Shown here piece by piece: positions 32,756 through 42,488 of a stretch of 64,000 bases of DNA. Source of the stretch: a bacterium (lineage in GTDB: Bacteria; Fidelibacterota; Marinisomatia; Marinisomatales; JAHJCW01). A program made the translations under genes and the position numbers. Every line of letters begins with the position of its first letter. The first letter of the stretch is position 1. The stretch is from contig JANQGY010000013.1 of the NCBI GenBank assembly GCA_028282845.1, positions 62,001-126,000 on the forward strand. Reading direction: 5' to 3'. Below the pieces are notes generated by a model that saw nothing but the letters and a program-made list of their open reading frames with translations, was not told where the DNA came from and made no database searches.

Positions 32756-33175
32756 ATGAAATCATATTTCAAGGAACTCTATTTTCAAATTCCCGAAAGA
32801 ATGGATTTTGTGAATATAACGCCGCAGGTGGAAGAAGCATTGCTCGAAAGTGGCATTAAGGAAGGGTTGTGCTTGGTGAATGCCATGCACATAACGGCGT
32901 CCGTATTTATTAATGATGATGAGTCAGGTCTGCATCGCGATTATAAAAGGTGGTTGGAAAAGTTAGCGCCGCATGCCCCGATTGAGCAGTACGATCATAA
33001 TCGCACCGGCGAAGACAATGGCGATGCCCATCACAAGCGTCAAATTATGGGACGCGAAGTTGTGGTCGCCGTAACCGATGGTAAATTGCACTTTGGTACT
33101 TGGGAACAAATTTTTTATGGTGAATTTGACGGACGTCGCAAAAAACGCGTTCTGGTAAAAATCATAGGTGAATGA
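32756..33175 (+). CDS. yjbQ: YjbQ/UPF0047 family protein
   Basis: A 139-residue single-domain protein of the YjbQ (UPF0047) family. The conserved pieces are [37 protein letters not shown] and [27 protein letters not shown]. coli YjbQ has weak thiamine-phosphate synthase activity, but the true role of the family is uncertain. AAAGGA about 6-7 nt upstream supports the start. It is packed between the M20 gene and the nucleoside kinase gene (3 nt). Confidence 0.93.
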   Translation: MKSYFKELYFQIPERMDFVNITPQVEEALLESGIKEGLCLVNAMHITASVFINDDESGLHRDYKRWLEKLAPHAPIEQYDHNRTGEDNGDAHHKRQIMGREVVVAVTDGKLHFGTWEQIFYGEFDGRRKKRVLVKIIGE

Positions 33176-33178
33176 TTT

Positions 33179-34642
33179 ATGGCGATTTTGTCGGAAGTGC
33201 ATGCGACCTTAGCCTTTTTTCTATCCGGAGCATTCAAAAGAATATTCCCCGATAATTTGTTGATAATTGAACATTCGTTCGGTGATGCTTTTTTCTGTCA
33301 TGATGTGGATTATGAACCGATTTCCGCCGATGATCTGATTAAGTTAGAAAAACTGATGCATGAATGGATCAATAGTGATAAACGGCTTGAATTTGAAAGA
33401 TGGGACAAAAAGCGTTTTATTGAAAAATTATACAAATATAATTCCAAGAGTAAACTTGCCATCGCTGACAAGTGGGAGGGGGACACAATTCCAATTGCCA
33501 AATACAATAAGGTGTATTGGGATTATATAGTTGATCCGCTTATTGCGGATAAATCAAAATTGAAAAGTTTTGAATTAAAAAAATATAATGATGGATTCTT
33601 GCTAAGATTTGCAACTGAACTGCAGCCTGAGGAATTGCTGCCATTTGAGGATCAACCAAAACTATTTGCCACAATGGAGGAGCATCTTAAATGGAGCGGG
33701 ATTTTGGGAATCGCCACGATCGGCGATTTGAACAATGCTATCGAAAATGACGAAATAAAGGAATTGATGTGGGTTGCGGAAGGATTGCATGAAAAAAAGG
33801 TTAGTGATATTGCCGATGAGATCGTTGCCGATTTTCCGACTAAACGTATCATCACAATTGCCGGACCCTCATCAGCAGGCAAAACAACTTTTAGTAAAAG
33901 GTTAAAAATTCAACTAAGAGTAAATGGTTTTCGTTCGCACACCATTTCAATGGATGATTATTTCATAGATCGAAATTTGCTACCAATTGGTGAGGACGGG
34001 CAGAAAGATTTCGAGTCCATTGACGGACTTGATGTCAAACTGTTGGGGGATAGATTAGATGCGTTGGTAGAGGGCAAGGCAATTCCAGAACGTAAATTTG
34101 ATTTTGACATTGGTAAAGGTCGTGACCTTAAAACAAAATTGCAATTAGGTGATTGGGATTTTGTCATAATTGAGGGTATCCATGGTTTAAATCCAAAATT
34201 AACCGAGCAATTCGGAGATGACCGGGTTGAAAAATTATATGTAAGCGCTATAACCCAAATGAATATTGATGCCAATCATAGAATTTCTACTTCTGATAAT
34301 CGCTTATTGCGTAGATTGGTTCGGGACAGCAAATTTCGCGGTTACAGCCCCGAACAGACGCTTGAACGTTGGCCCTCAGTTCGACAGGGTGAAGAAAGGA
34401 ATATATTTCCGTTTAGTGAAGAAGCAAATTTTATTTTCAATTCATCACTAGTCTATGAATTTTCAGTTCTGGCAAAGTATGTACGACCTTTGCTTAAGAA
34501 TGTTAAAGGTAATGAACAAACGACAAAGCTCGCCAACCGGTTGGATCTGTTCCTTTCATTTTTCACCGATATTAGTGAGAAATACGTACCGGGGACATCG
34601 CTTCTGCGCGAATATATCGGCAACAGTGATTTTAAATATTGA
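33179..34642 (+). CDS. Nucleoside (uridine-like) kinase with tRNA-synthetase-like N-terminal domain
   Basis: A 487-residue protein. The N-terminal half (residues 1-200) resembles the second additional domain of threonyl/alanyl-tRNA synthetases (HATLAFFLSGAFKRIFPDN, FCHDVDYEPISADDLIKLEK). The C-terminal half is a P-loop kinase of the uridine kinase/PRK family: Walker A AGPSSAGKTTFSKRL, then SMDDYFIDR, DWDFVIIEGIHGLN and RLVRDSKFRGYSPEQTL. Fusions of this kind are known in bacteria as a distinct nucleoside-kinase family. It probably phosphorylates a pyrimidine nucleoside. It follows yjbQ by 3 nt. Confidence 0.85.
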   Translation: MAILSEVHATLAFFLSGAFKRIFPDNLLIIEHSFGDAFFCHDVDYEPISADDLIKLEKLMHEWINSDKRLEFERWDKKRFIEKLYKYNSKSKLAIADKWEGDTIPIAKYNKVYWDYIVDPLIADKSKLKSFELKKYNDGFLLRFATELQPEELLPFEDQPKLFATMEEHLKWSGILGIATIGDLNNAIENDEIKELMWVAEGLHEKKVSDIADEIVADFPTKRIITIAGPSSAGKTTFSKRLKIQLRVNGFRSHTISMDDYFIDRNLLPIGEDGQKDFESIDGLDVKLLGDRLDALVEGKAIPERKFDFDIGKGRDLKTKLQLGDWDFVIIEGIHGLNPKLTEQFGDDRVEKLYVSAITQMNIDANHRISTSDNRLLRRLVRDSKFRGYSPEQTLERWPSVRQGEERNIFPFSEEANFIFNSSLVYEFSVLAKYVRPLLKNVKGNEQTTKLANRLDLFLSFFTDISEKYVPGTSLLREYIGNSDFKY

Positions 34643-34651
34643 TCTATAGAT

Positions 34652-35074
34652 ATGCAGATAAGAATCTATCAGAACTCCGATGAAAGCGCCCTTGTGCAAT
34701 TATGGAAAAACTGCGGCTTGGTCGTACCATGGAACAATCCCCGCACTGATATTAAAAGAAAGCTTAAGGAAAATTCGGAAGAAATTTTGATCGGCGAAAT
34801 TGAAAACGAAATCATGGCTTCCGCAATTGTAGGTTATGACGGACACCGCGGTTGGGTATATTATTTAGCGGTTCACCCTAAATATCAAAGGAAAGGATTT
34901 GGCGAAGAATTAATGCAATTTGCCGAGGATCATCTGCTAAAATTAGATTGCCCGAAGATCAATATCATGGTACGAAAAACTAATTCAAAAGTTATTGATT
35001 TTTATAAATCAATTGGCTATCAGGAGGAAAGTATCACTACACTCGGTAAACGTTTAATACCCGATGATCAATAG
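34652..35074 (+). CDS. GNAT acetyltransferase, YpeA type
   Basis: A 140-residue GNAT enzyme matching the YpeA group: MQIRIYQNSDESALVQLWKNCGL, then NPRTDIKRKL, the acetyl-CoA loop VHPKYQRKGFGEELMQFAE and NIMVRKTNSKVIDFYKSIGY near the end. The target of YpeA proteins is not established. It is 9 nt after the nucleoside kinase gene, the last of the plus-strand operon, and its stop overlaps that of the convergent gamma-glutamyltransferase gene by 7 nt. Confidence 0.93.
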   Translation: MQIRIYQNSDESALVQLWKNCGLVVPWNNPRTDIKRKLKENSEEILIGEIENEIMASAIVGYDGHRGWVYYLAVHPKYQRKGFGEELMQFAEDHLLKLDCPKINIMVRKTNSKVIDFYKSIGYQEESITTLGKRLIPDDQ

Positions 35075-36762
35075 CCGACTACTGAGTTTTCCGAACGGGA
35101 ATCAGCACCTCCGAAAAATTTACCATTTTCGATTAATATACAATTCGCTGAACCGATTTTACCGTCTTTGTCAAGTTTAATTATATGTCCTTTATTTTCA
35201 AGTGCGGCTATGACTTCAGCAGATAAGGCATCCTTTTCAATTGTTATTTGATCGGGCAGCCATTGTGAATGGGTTCTAGGGGAGGAGACGGCTTTCGATA
35301 TATTCATATCATGCTCAATAATATTTAAGATTACCTGCAATACAGTTGTAATAATTGTCGAGCCGCCCGGCGAACCAAGTATCAGAAATGGTTTGTTATT
35401 TTTGAGCAAAACGGTTGGCGTCATTGAGCTCAATGGTCGTTTATTTGGTGCAATTGCATTGGCTTCATTCCCAATTAAACCGAATATATTAGGCACCCCC
35501 GGCTTAGCGGAGAAATCATCCATTTCATTGTTAAGAAAAAAGCCTGCTCCGTCAACTACTTTGCCTGAACCGAATGATGTGTTGATTGTCGTTGTTATGC
35601 TTACGGCATTCAAATCTTTATCAACTACCGAGTAATGCGTGGTTTCCATGCTTTCATAAGTCGTTTGTTTTCCGGCAAAAACTTCACCGCTTGGAGTTGC
35701 CTTTTCCAATGATATTTTTTCAGCGCGTGCCTTGGCATATTCTTTCGAGGTCAACATTTCAAACGGTACAGGCCAATAATCACTATCGCCGAGATGCTCG
35801 GCGCGATCAGCATAAGCCAAACGTTCAATCTCGGTAAGCAGATGAATATATTCAGGGGAATTAAATGATAATGAATCAATGGAAAAATTTTCCAACATAT
35901 TTAACATCTGTATTAATAGAATACCGCCGGAACTTGGCGGTCCCATTGAAATAATGTCAGATCCTTTGTAGGTTCCCTTTGCGATATTTCTAATAATTGG
36001 TCGGTAGTTTTGGAGATCGGCAATGGTAATCAATCCGTTATGTCTGTTCATTTCCTCGACAATCAGCTTTGCCGTTTCGCCGCTGTAGAATCCGTTTATA
36101 CCATATTCAGCAATATGTCGCAAGGTTTTTGCCAAGTCCTTTTGCACTAATAAATCGCCTTCTTCCCAAGATTTTTGGTCTTGTCGAATAAAAATTGCTG
36201 CTGCTCCTTGATCCTGCTCGAATAAATTCCGATAATTATTTAAGGTGGCTGCAAATCTTTCAGATATTGTAAATCCTTTTTCAGCCAGTATGATGGCTGG
36301 TTCAAGTAATTGTCTTGGTGTGATTTTACCTGAGCCAAATTTTTTCCATGCTTCTATCAATCCTGCTACGGAACCCGGCACACCGGAGGCGCGGTGTGTG
36401 TAAAGCGACATATCTTTTATTACGTTTCCGTTACGATCAAGGAACATGTCCCTGTCAGCATTTTTTGGCGCGGTTTCTCTAAAGTCTATGGAGATATTCC
36501 TTCCGTCCGCTAAATGCGCCACCAAAAACCCGCCTCCGCCAATATTCCCGGCTTGCGGATAGGTAACCGCCAATGCAAATCCGGTTGCTACGGCAGCGTC
36601 AATGGCATTACCACCATTTTTCATAATTTCTACGCCTACTTGCGATGCCAACTCCGAAGCGGACACGACCATTCCGTTTTTAGCAAAATTCTTATCGGTT
36701 TGCGTAAAAAGGAATGAAGTAGAGACTATTATTGCAAATAGATACTTAAGGGTCGCTCGCAT
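35068..36762 (-). CDS. ggt: Gamma-glutamyltransferase (glutathione hydrolase)
   Basis: A 564-residue periplasmic enzyme made as a proenzyme. Signal peptide LKYLFAIIVSTSFLFTQ; large-subunit motifs GGNAIDAAVATGFALAV and GIGGGGFLV-like (NIGGGGFLVAH), with RETAPK. Self-cleavage is expected before T374 in ESMETTHYSVVDKD, which becomes the catalytic Thr of the small subunit. MGPPSSGGILLIQ and PLSSMTPTVLL line the active site. It transfers or hydrolyses the gamma-glutamyl group of glutathione and related peptides. It is the last gene of the minus-strand run, 13 nt after glyQS. Lengths are normal. Confidence 0.95.
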   Translation of the reverse strand: MRATLKYLFAIIVSTSFLFTQTDKNFAKNGMVVSASELASQVGVEIMKNGGNAIDAAVATGFALAVTYPQAGNIGGGGFLVAHLADGRNISIDFRETAPKNADRDMFLDRNGNVIKDMSLYTHRASGVPGSVAGLIEAWKKFGSGKITPRQLLEPAIILAEKGFTISERFAATLNNYRNLFEQDQGAAAIFIRQDQKSWEEGDLLVQKDLAKTLRHIAEYGINGFYSGETAKLIVEEMNRHNGLITIADLQNYRPIIRNIAKGTYKGSDIISMGPPSSGGILLIQMLNMLENFSIDSLSFNSPEYIHLLTEIERLAYADRAEHLGDSDYWPVPFEMLTSKEYAKARAEKISLEKATPSGEVFAGKQTTYESMETTHYSVVDKDLNAVSITTTINTSFGSGKVVDGAGFFLNNEMDDFSAKPGVPNIFGLIGNEANAIAPNKRPLSSMTPTVLLKNNKPFLILGSPGGSTIITTVLQVILNIIEHDMNISKAVSSPRTHSQWLPDQITIEKDALSAEVIAALENKGHIIKLDKDGKIGSANCILIENGKFFGGADSRSENSVVGY

Positions 36763-36775
36763 ATAGAGTACTATT

Positions 36776-38254
36776 TTAATTTGAGAGTTTTTTCTTTATC
36801 TTGGATACCGCTTGATCTGTGGGAATACGAATTTGTTCCATGCTGTCACGATCGCGAAGCGTTACCGTGTTGTCATCCAACGTTTGATGATCAACCGTGA
36901 TGCCGAATGGTGTTCCGGCTTCATCCTGCCGGCGATAACGGCGGCCAATGGAGCCGCCCTGATCGAAGAAAGCACTGAATTCAGATTGCAATTCATTAAA
37001 TATTTTTTCCGAAATTTCCGGCAAACCGTTTTTATTGACCAAGGGAAACACCGCAACAGTGATCGGTGCGACTTTTGGTGATAATTTCAGAACTATGCGC
37101 TCTTCACCGTTTACTTTTTCTTCACGGTAGGCATCTACTAAACAGGTCAGGAATGCGCGGTCAACTCCGGCGGATGCTTCAATTACTGCCGGTACAATAT
37201 GTTTATTATTCGGTTGGTCGAAATAGGTTTGCTTCTTTTTAGCATGTTCATTGTGTTGATCAAGATCGTATGTTCCGCGATCGGCAATGCCCTCCAATTC
37301 GGACCAGCCAAACGGGAATTCATATTCCACGTCATAACAGGCTGTTGAGTAATGAGCAAGCTCATCGCTGTCATGTGGTCGTAAGCGCAATTTGTCTTCG
37401 CGAACTCCAAGAGATTTAAACCAATCCAATCTTTCCTGCGACCAATAATCGAGCCATTTATCTGCTTCCTCCGGATGGATAAAAAATTCCATTTCCATTT
37501 GTTCGAATTCACGTGTTCTGAATAAAAAGTTACCGGTGGTAATCTCGTTACGGAAAGCCTTGCCAAGTTGTGCAATTCCAAAAGGTAGTTTTTGGCGTGC
37601 TGTGGTAACAACATTACTGAAATTGACAAAAATTCCCTGTGCCGTTTCAGGACGTAAATAGGTTACATCGCCGGAATCTGCCAAAGCACCAAGCGACGTT
37701 TTGAACATCAGATTGAATTGACGAGGTTCTGTCAATTCATAACTACCACAGCTTGGACATTTCAATTCGATTGTGGAAAGAATATGTTTGCAAAATGGAC
37801 ATGGTTCAACTTTTATGCCTTTTGATAATTTTGACAATTCATTTGAACCAACTTTTCCATGTATTTTGATAAGGTCATTAACGACTTCTGTAGGAAATGA
37901 AACACTTATAGATTTGTGACACTTGTTACAAGTTTTTTTAAATGAGAGATGATCAGCGCGATACCGCGCTTTACAATTTTTGCAATCAACCATCGGGTCA
38001 TGGAAATTTTTAACATGCCCGCTTGCTTCCCAAACTTCCGGGTGCATTAGAATTGAAGCATCCATTCCGACAATATTTTGTCGAGATGTGACCATATCAT
38101 GCCACCACAAATTCTTAATATTGTTTTTCATCTCAACACCGAGCGGACCGTAATCCCAAGTCGAGCCTAACCCGCCATAAATTTCCGAACTCTGAAAAAT
38201 GAATCCGCGGCGTTTGGAAAGTGATACAATTTTTTCGATTGATTTAATATCCAT
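36776..38254 (-). CDS. glyQS: Glycyl-tRNA synthetase (dimeric, single-chain type)
   Basis: A 492-residue class II synthetase of the alpha2 type also found in eukaryotes and archaea. Motifs: FIFQSSEIYGGLGSTWDYGPLG near the N-terminus, a zinc-binding insertion with CKNCKARYRADHLSFKKTC and CPFCKHIL...CPSCG, motif 2 FGIAQLGKAFRNEITTGNFLFRTREF and motif 3 ASAGVDRAFLTCL. The start is placed at 38254 (MDIKSIEKIV), 1 nt after the topA stop; the longer frame to 38317 would overlap topA and lacks family similarity. Confidence 0.95.
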   Translation of the reverse strand: MDIKSIEKIVSLSKRRGFIFQSSEIYGGLGSTWDYGPLGVEMKNNIKNLWWHDMVTSRQNIVGMDASILMHPEVWEASGHVKNFHDPMVDCKNCKARYRADHLSFKKTCNKCHKSISVSFPTEVVNDLIKIHGKVGSNELSKLSKGIKVEPCPFCKHILSTIELKCPSCGSYELTEPRQFNLMFKTSLGALADSGDVTYLRPETAQGIFVNFSNVVTTARQKLPFGIAQLGKAFRNEITTGNFLFRTREFEQMEMEFFIHPEEADKWLDYWSQERLDWFKSLGVREDKLRLRPHDSDELAHYSTACYDVEYEFPFGWSELEGIADRGTYDLDQHNEHAKKKQTYFDQPNNKHIVPAVIEASAGVDRAFLTCLVDAYREEKVNGEERIVLKLSPKVAPITVAVFPLVNKNGLPEISEKIFNELQSEFSAFFDQGGSIGRRYRRQDEAGTPFGITVDHQTLDDNTVTLRDRDSMEQIRIPTDQAVSKIKKKLSN

Positions 38255-38255
38255 T

Positions 38256-40772
38256 TTAATTATTTTTCTTTTTTCTGCGGCGTTTTTTGGTTGGGCCGGC
38301 AGCACGTTTTTTATCAATTAACTCCTCAGCCTCAGCCAAGCTAATGGTCTCAATATCTTTACCTTTGGGCAGGGCAGCATTAATTTTTCCATCGGTAACA
38401 TACGGACCGTAAAAGCCGGTTTTTAACAAAAGATCCTCACCGGTCTTGGAATGCTTGCCAAACGTTTTTAATTCTTGGGAGCCGCGGCGTTTCTTTGACA
38501 GTGCTTCCACCGCTTCATCAACCGATATTGTCAATGGGGAAAGCGGTTGTGCAATGCTTGCATTTTTCTTTCCGCAGCGTATGTAAGGACCATATCTGCC
38601 AAAATCCGCTGTGATAGGTTCTCCGGTTTCAGGGTGTTTCCCCACTTCACGTGGTAACGATAGTAAGCGGATTGCCAGTTCAAGATTAACATCTTCGGTT
38701 TTGAATTCCTTTGGAATTGATTTACGGGTTTTGCTGTCGCCCAACTGCACGTATGGTCCGTATTGACCCTCTTTGAAAAATATTTCTTCACCGGTTTCAG
38801 GATGTTTGCCAAGTGATTTTTCTTCCTGTAGTTCGTTGGCTAATATTTCTTTAGCCTTTTCAACGGTCAGATCACCGAGCGGTATATTTAATGGTATGGA
38901 TTTCCGATTTCCGTTATGCTCTAAATAGGGTCCAAAGTTGCCAATGCGGGCAACAATCGGTTCTTCCGATGCTTCAATTTCAATTTCACAGGCTTTACGA
39001 ATGTCCACTTCTTCTTCAAGCATACTCTCCAATCCTTTGGATTCATTACCACCATAGTAAAATTCTTTTATAAATGGTAAAGAATCAAGTTCGCCACGGG
39101 AGATGGCGTCGAGGCCGTCTTCCATTTCGGCGGTGAAATTGGCATCAACCAAAGAATTAAAATGATTTTCCAATAATTGAGTGATCGCCACAGCCAAATA
39201 GGTTGGAATAAGCATTCCGTTTTTTTTATCAGCATATTCACGTCTAAGGATAGTATCAATGGTTGCGGCATAGGTTGAGGGACGACCGATTCCCCGTGCC
39301 TCCATTTCACGGATCAACGAGGCTTCGGTGAAGCGTGCCGGCGGATTAGTCTTTTTTCCGATGACTTCCAGCTTTGTCAGATTAAGCTGCTCATTTTTTT
39401 GTAATTCCGGTAAAAGTGCTTCTTTATCATCTATTTGGGCTTTGGGATCATCACGGCTGACGACATATATTTTCATGTAACCGGGGAACAGGATCACCCT
39501 GCCACTGGCACGGAAAAGCGATTTTTGATTTTTGATCAAAACAGTAGTTTCTTTGAGTTTAGCCGATTTCATCTGTGAAGCTAAGGTTCGTTGGCAAATC
39601 AGTTCATAGAGTCTCACAGCATCTTTATCAAGTTTTGCATCGACCTCAGATATTGATTTTATTTTGACTCCCGCCGGACGAATTGCTTCATGGGCTTCCT
39701 GAGCATTCTTGACTTTAGTAGAATAATGTCTTGGTTTATCCGGTAAATATTCACTGCCAAAACGATTTTTGATCTCTTCCCGGGCTGAATTGATAGCTTC
39801 CGATGATAAGTGCATTGAGTCAGTTCGCATATAGGTAATAAAACCGTTTTCATATAATTTTTGTGCAATGCTCATCGTACGGCGTGGAGTAAAGCGTAAT
39901 TTGCGTCCGGCTTCCTGCTGTAGCGTAGATGTGGTAAAGGGAGGTCGTGGATTAGAAGTTACGGGTTTCTCCTGTACATCGGTAACCTGCCAATCCCCGC
40001 CGTCTAATTCTTGCTTTAAAGCGTTAGCTTGCGATTCGCTCAAAGCGATTACTTTATTGTTCTTCAGTTTGCCGGTGTTTTTATCAAAATCCTTAGCAGT
40101 GGCTAAACGCTGTTCATTCAATTTGTATAGGTCGGCATTGAAATTTCCATTAGCAGCTTTGTTCAATTCAGCCTTTAAAGTAAAATAGGCTGCTGATTTA
40201 AAAGCTGCCCGTTCGCGTTCACGATCAATCATAATTTTGACGGCGGCCGATTGAACCCGTCCGGCTGATAGTGCAGTATTTACAAATTTCATATTGCGCT
40301 GCAAAGTTGCCCATAACACCGGAGATATTTTATAACCAACCAAGCGGTCAATTATCCGTCGCGTTACCTGCGCGTTCACTAATTTTTCATCAATCGGATG
40401 GCGGGTCTTTATACCTTCCTGAATACCGGCTTTGGTGATTTCGGTGAATTGAACGCGCTCAACAGTTTTATTATTTACCTCACCGGCAATATGTGCAGCA
40501 ATGGCTTCGCCTTCGCGGTCCGGATCGGTTGCCAAGACAACAGCGGAAGCGGTTTTAGAAAGTTTCTTCAGTTCCTTGATAAAATCCTGTTTTTTGGGAA
40601 GTACCTTTAAAGTTATCTTGAAATCATTTTCGATATCAATTCCAAGCTCGTTCTTTGGCAGATCCTTGATATGTCCAACCGATGCAAGCACATCGTATTC
40701 GCCGCCTAAATGGCGGGAGATCGTCGTCGCCTTGGAAGGCGATTCGACAATTAATAGTGGTTTGTTGGACAT
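38256..40772 (-). CDS. topA: DNA topoisomerase I
   Basis: An 838-residue type IA topoisomerase that relaxes negative supercoils. Toprim domain with the acidic motifs E10 and DPDRE (83-87); catalytic Tyr314 in GFITYMRTDSM; SAGRVQSAA is also conserved. The C-terminus has no zinc fingers. Instead it carries four repeats of the form GKHPETGEEIFFKEGQYGPYV (about residues 595-810), the non-zinc C-terminal repeat, followed by a Lys/Arg-rich tail. It lies 46 nt after hisS and 1 nt before glyQS. Length is normal for FCB bacteria. Confidence 0.97.
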   Translation of the reverse strand: MSNKPLLIVESPSKATTISRHLGGEYDVLASVGHIKDLPKNELGIDIENDFKITLKVLPKKQDFIKELKKLSKTASAVVLATDPDREGEAIAAHIAGEVNNKTVERVQFTEITKAGIQEGIKTRHPIDEKLVNAQVTRRIIDRLVGYKISPVLWATLQRNMKFVNTALSAGRVQSAAVKIMIDRERERAAFKSAAYFTLKAELNKAANGNFNADLYKLNEQRLATAKDFDKNTGKLKNNKVIALSESQANALKQELDGGDWQVTDVQEKPVTSNPRPPFTTSTLQQEAGRKLRFTPRRTMSIAQKLYENGFITYMRTDSMHLSSEAINSAREEIKNRFGSEYLPDKPRHYSTKVKNAQEAHEAIRPAGVKIKSISEVDAKLDKDAVRLYELICQRTLASQMKSAKLKETTVLIKNQKSLFRASGRVILFPGYMKIYVVSRDDPKAQIDDKEALLPELQKNEQLNLTKLEVIGKKTNPPARFTEASLIREMEARGIGRPSTYAATIDTILRREYADKKNGMLIPTYLAVAITQLLENHFNSLVDANFTAEMEDGLDAISRGELDSLPFIKEFYYGGNESKGLESMLEEEVDIRKACEIEIEASEEPIVARIGNFGPYLEHNGNRKSIPLNIPLGDLTVEKAKEILANELQEEKSLGKHPETGEEIFFKEGQYGPYVQLGDSKTRKSIPKEFKTEDVNLELAIRLLSLPREVGKHPETGEPITADFGRYGPYIRCGKKNASIAQPLSPLTISVDEAVEALSKKRRGSQELKTFGKHSKTGEDLLLKTGFYGPYVTDGKINAALPKGKDIETISLAEAEELIDKKRAAGPTKKRRRKKKNN

Positions 40773-40818
40773 AATTTGGGTTTTTCCTTACGCGCGTATA
40801 AAATATAAAAGTATATAA

Positions 40819-42075
40819 TTATAAATCCAAATTGGAAAGATACTCAATTAATTTATTTACGGTGATCTCTTTCTGTTGACCGGTCGTCAAATCTTTAACT
40901 TGTACGGAATGATTGACGAGTTCGTCATCGCCGATTATGATCGCGATTTTAGCACCAAGCCGATTAGCTTCTCGAAGATTCGATTTTAAACTGCGCCGTA
41001 ACAAATCAATTGTAACTGTGAAATCATTCTTTCTGACGTCATTTGCCATGACTTGTGCCTGTGTCCGGGCTTTTTCACTTAATGCTGTTATGTAAACTTG
41101 TATTGAGTCATCAATTTTACCGGCTTCAGTATTTTCAATGGCAAGAATTAATCTTTCAATGCCGGCGCCAAAACCGATTGCCGGCGTTGGTTTACCACCC
41201 AATGATTCAACAAGCTTATCATAGCGTCCGCCGCCGCACAGTGCATCCTGAGCACCAAGTGCGGTGGATGTTATTTCAAATGTTGTGCGCGTATAATAAT
41301 CCAATCCCCGAACCATCAGCGGATCAATCTCAAAGGCAATATCAAGCTTTGTTAACATTGAGGTTACTGATTCAAAATGTGCTTGATCTTCCGCAGTTAA
41401 GAAATCATTGATCTTGGGCGAAGTTTTCAGTAATTCCTGTTCGTGCTCTACTTTAGTGTCCAAAATGCGCAGAGGATTCTTTTCAAAACGGGCTTGGCTT
41501 GTTTCCGTTAATTTGGGGAGCAGCGGTTTTAAATAATTGCGCAATTCTTTGCGGAAATTGTTCCGACACTCCTCCGAGCCGATACTGTTTATTTTTAATA
41601 ATATATCTTTTAGGCCTAATTCTTTATAAAAATTATAGACTAAACATATAATTTCAACATCGGCTTCGGGATGCGGCGAGCCGAATAATTCGGCCCCGAA
41701 TTGATGAAATTGGCGGGTTCGACCTTTTTGTGGCCGTTCACGACGGAAACAAGCATCTTTGTAATAAACACGGCTAATAGATGCCTGCCCTCCTAAGTTA
41801 TTTTGAATAAATGCCCTAACAACCGGTGCGGTTAATTCAGGCTTCAAAGTAAGATTATCACCACTTTGGTCAACCCAACTGTACATTTCTTTTGAGACGA
41901 TGTCGGTTTCTTCACCAACCCCGCGCTTGAATAATTCGGTTTTCTCAAACATTGGTGTACGGATTTCACTGTAACCGTATTTACGCATAAAACTATGGAG
42001 TGCAGTTTCAAGTTTTTGCCAAAGACCGGTTTTATCCGGCAGAATATCATGAGTACCTTTAACCGTACGTATCAA
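40819..42075 (-). CDS. hisS: Histidyl-tRNA synthetase
   Basis: A 418-residue class II synthetase. Motif 1 region KYGYSEIRTPMFEKTELFKRG, motif 2 CFRRERPQKGRTRQFHQFGAELFG, the histidine-binding signature GLDYYTRTTFEI and GGGRYDKLVESLGG, and motif 3 PAIGFGAGIERLIL. A C-terminal anticodon-binding domain ends the protein (VNKLIEYLSNLDL). It begins 1 nt after the zinc-ribbon gene. Confidence 0.97.
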   Translation of the reverse strand: MIRTVKGTHDILPDKTGLWQKLETALHSFMRKYGYSEIRTPMFEKTELFKRGVGEETDIVSKEMYSWVDQSGDNLTLKPELTAPVVRAFIQNNLGGQASISRVYYKDACFRRERPQKGRTRQFHQFGAELFGSPHPEADVEIICLVYNFYKELGLKDILLKINSIGSEECRNNFRKELRNYLKPLLPKLTETSQARFEKNPLRILDTKVEHEQELLKTSPKINDFLTAEDQAHFESVTSMLTKLDIAFEIDPLMVRGLDYYTRTTFEITSTALGAQDALCGGGRYDKLVESLGGKPTPAIGFGAGIERLILAIENTEAGKIDDSIQVYITALSEKARTQAQVMANDVRKNDFTVTIDLLRRSLKSNLREANRLGAKIAIIIGDDELVNHSVQVKDLTTGQQKEITVNKLIEYLSNLDL

Positions 42076-42076
42076 T

Positions 42077-42412
42077 TTATTTCTTTCCTAAAATTTCGTT
42101 TAGTATTTGAGTCGCCTCATCGTGGTAATCTTCTGGGACAAAAATAGTGATTTTTGTGCCTACTAAGTTTGAACTTGAAATATTATATGCCGAAGTTGCC
42201 CAATCGGACTTAGTAAAATGGGGAATATCCATATTTGAGAGGACTTCCTCAACCATATCGGCATATACTTTCCCGGGAAGAACCGGTAAAGCAACCCATT
42301 TTATTTTTTCAAGTGGTGTTTCTTCCGGGAGATCGTCAACGAGTAGTACATGGCAATCAACACATTCTTTCACATCTTCAAGATATTCTGTTCGGCATTT
42401 GGGACAGTACAT
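42077..42412 (-). CDS. Zinc-ribbon protein with DUF2007-like domain
   Basis: A 111-residue protein. It starts with a zinc ribbon (MYCPKCRTEYLEDVKECVDCHVLLV, two CxxC pairs at residues 3-6 and 17-20) followed by a small alpha/beta domain (KWVALPVLPGKVYADMVEEV, DIPHFTKSD, KITIFVPEDYHDEATQIL) of the DUF2007 / putative signal-transducing type. Members are common near translation and housekeeping genes, with unknown function. It is 76 nt after the LptD-like gene and 1 nt before hisS. Confidence 0.8.
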   Translation of the reverse strand: MYCPKCRTEYLEDVKECVDCHVLLVDDLPEETPLEKIKWVALPVLPGKVYADMVEEVLSNMDIPHFTKSDWATSAYNISSSNLVGTKITIFVPEDYHDEATQILNEILGKK

Positions 42413-42488
42413 ATTTTTCCTTTATTCTATAGTAGAATTTCTAAATATTAGTTTTAAGAACAAATAATTGATTACTCGTATTTATCAT

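Noticed and set aside
37183..37629. 148-codon minus-strand frame inside glyQS
   Set aside because: It is a shifted frame of a clear synthetase gene with no recognisable domain.
38255..38317. Longer N-terminus for glycyl-tRNA synthetase
   Set aside because: It would overlap the end of topA by more than 60 nt; the ATG at 38254 directly follows the topA stop and gives the usual N-terminus.
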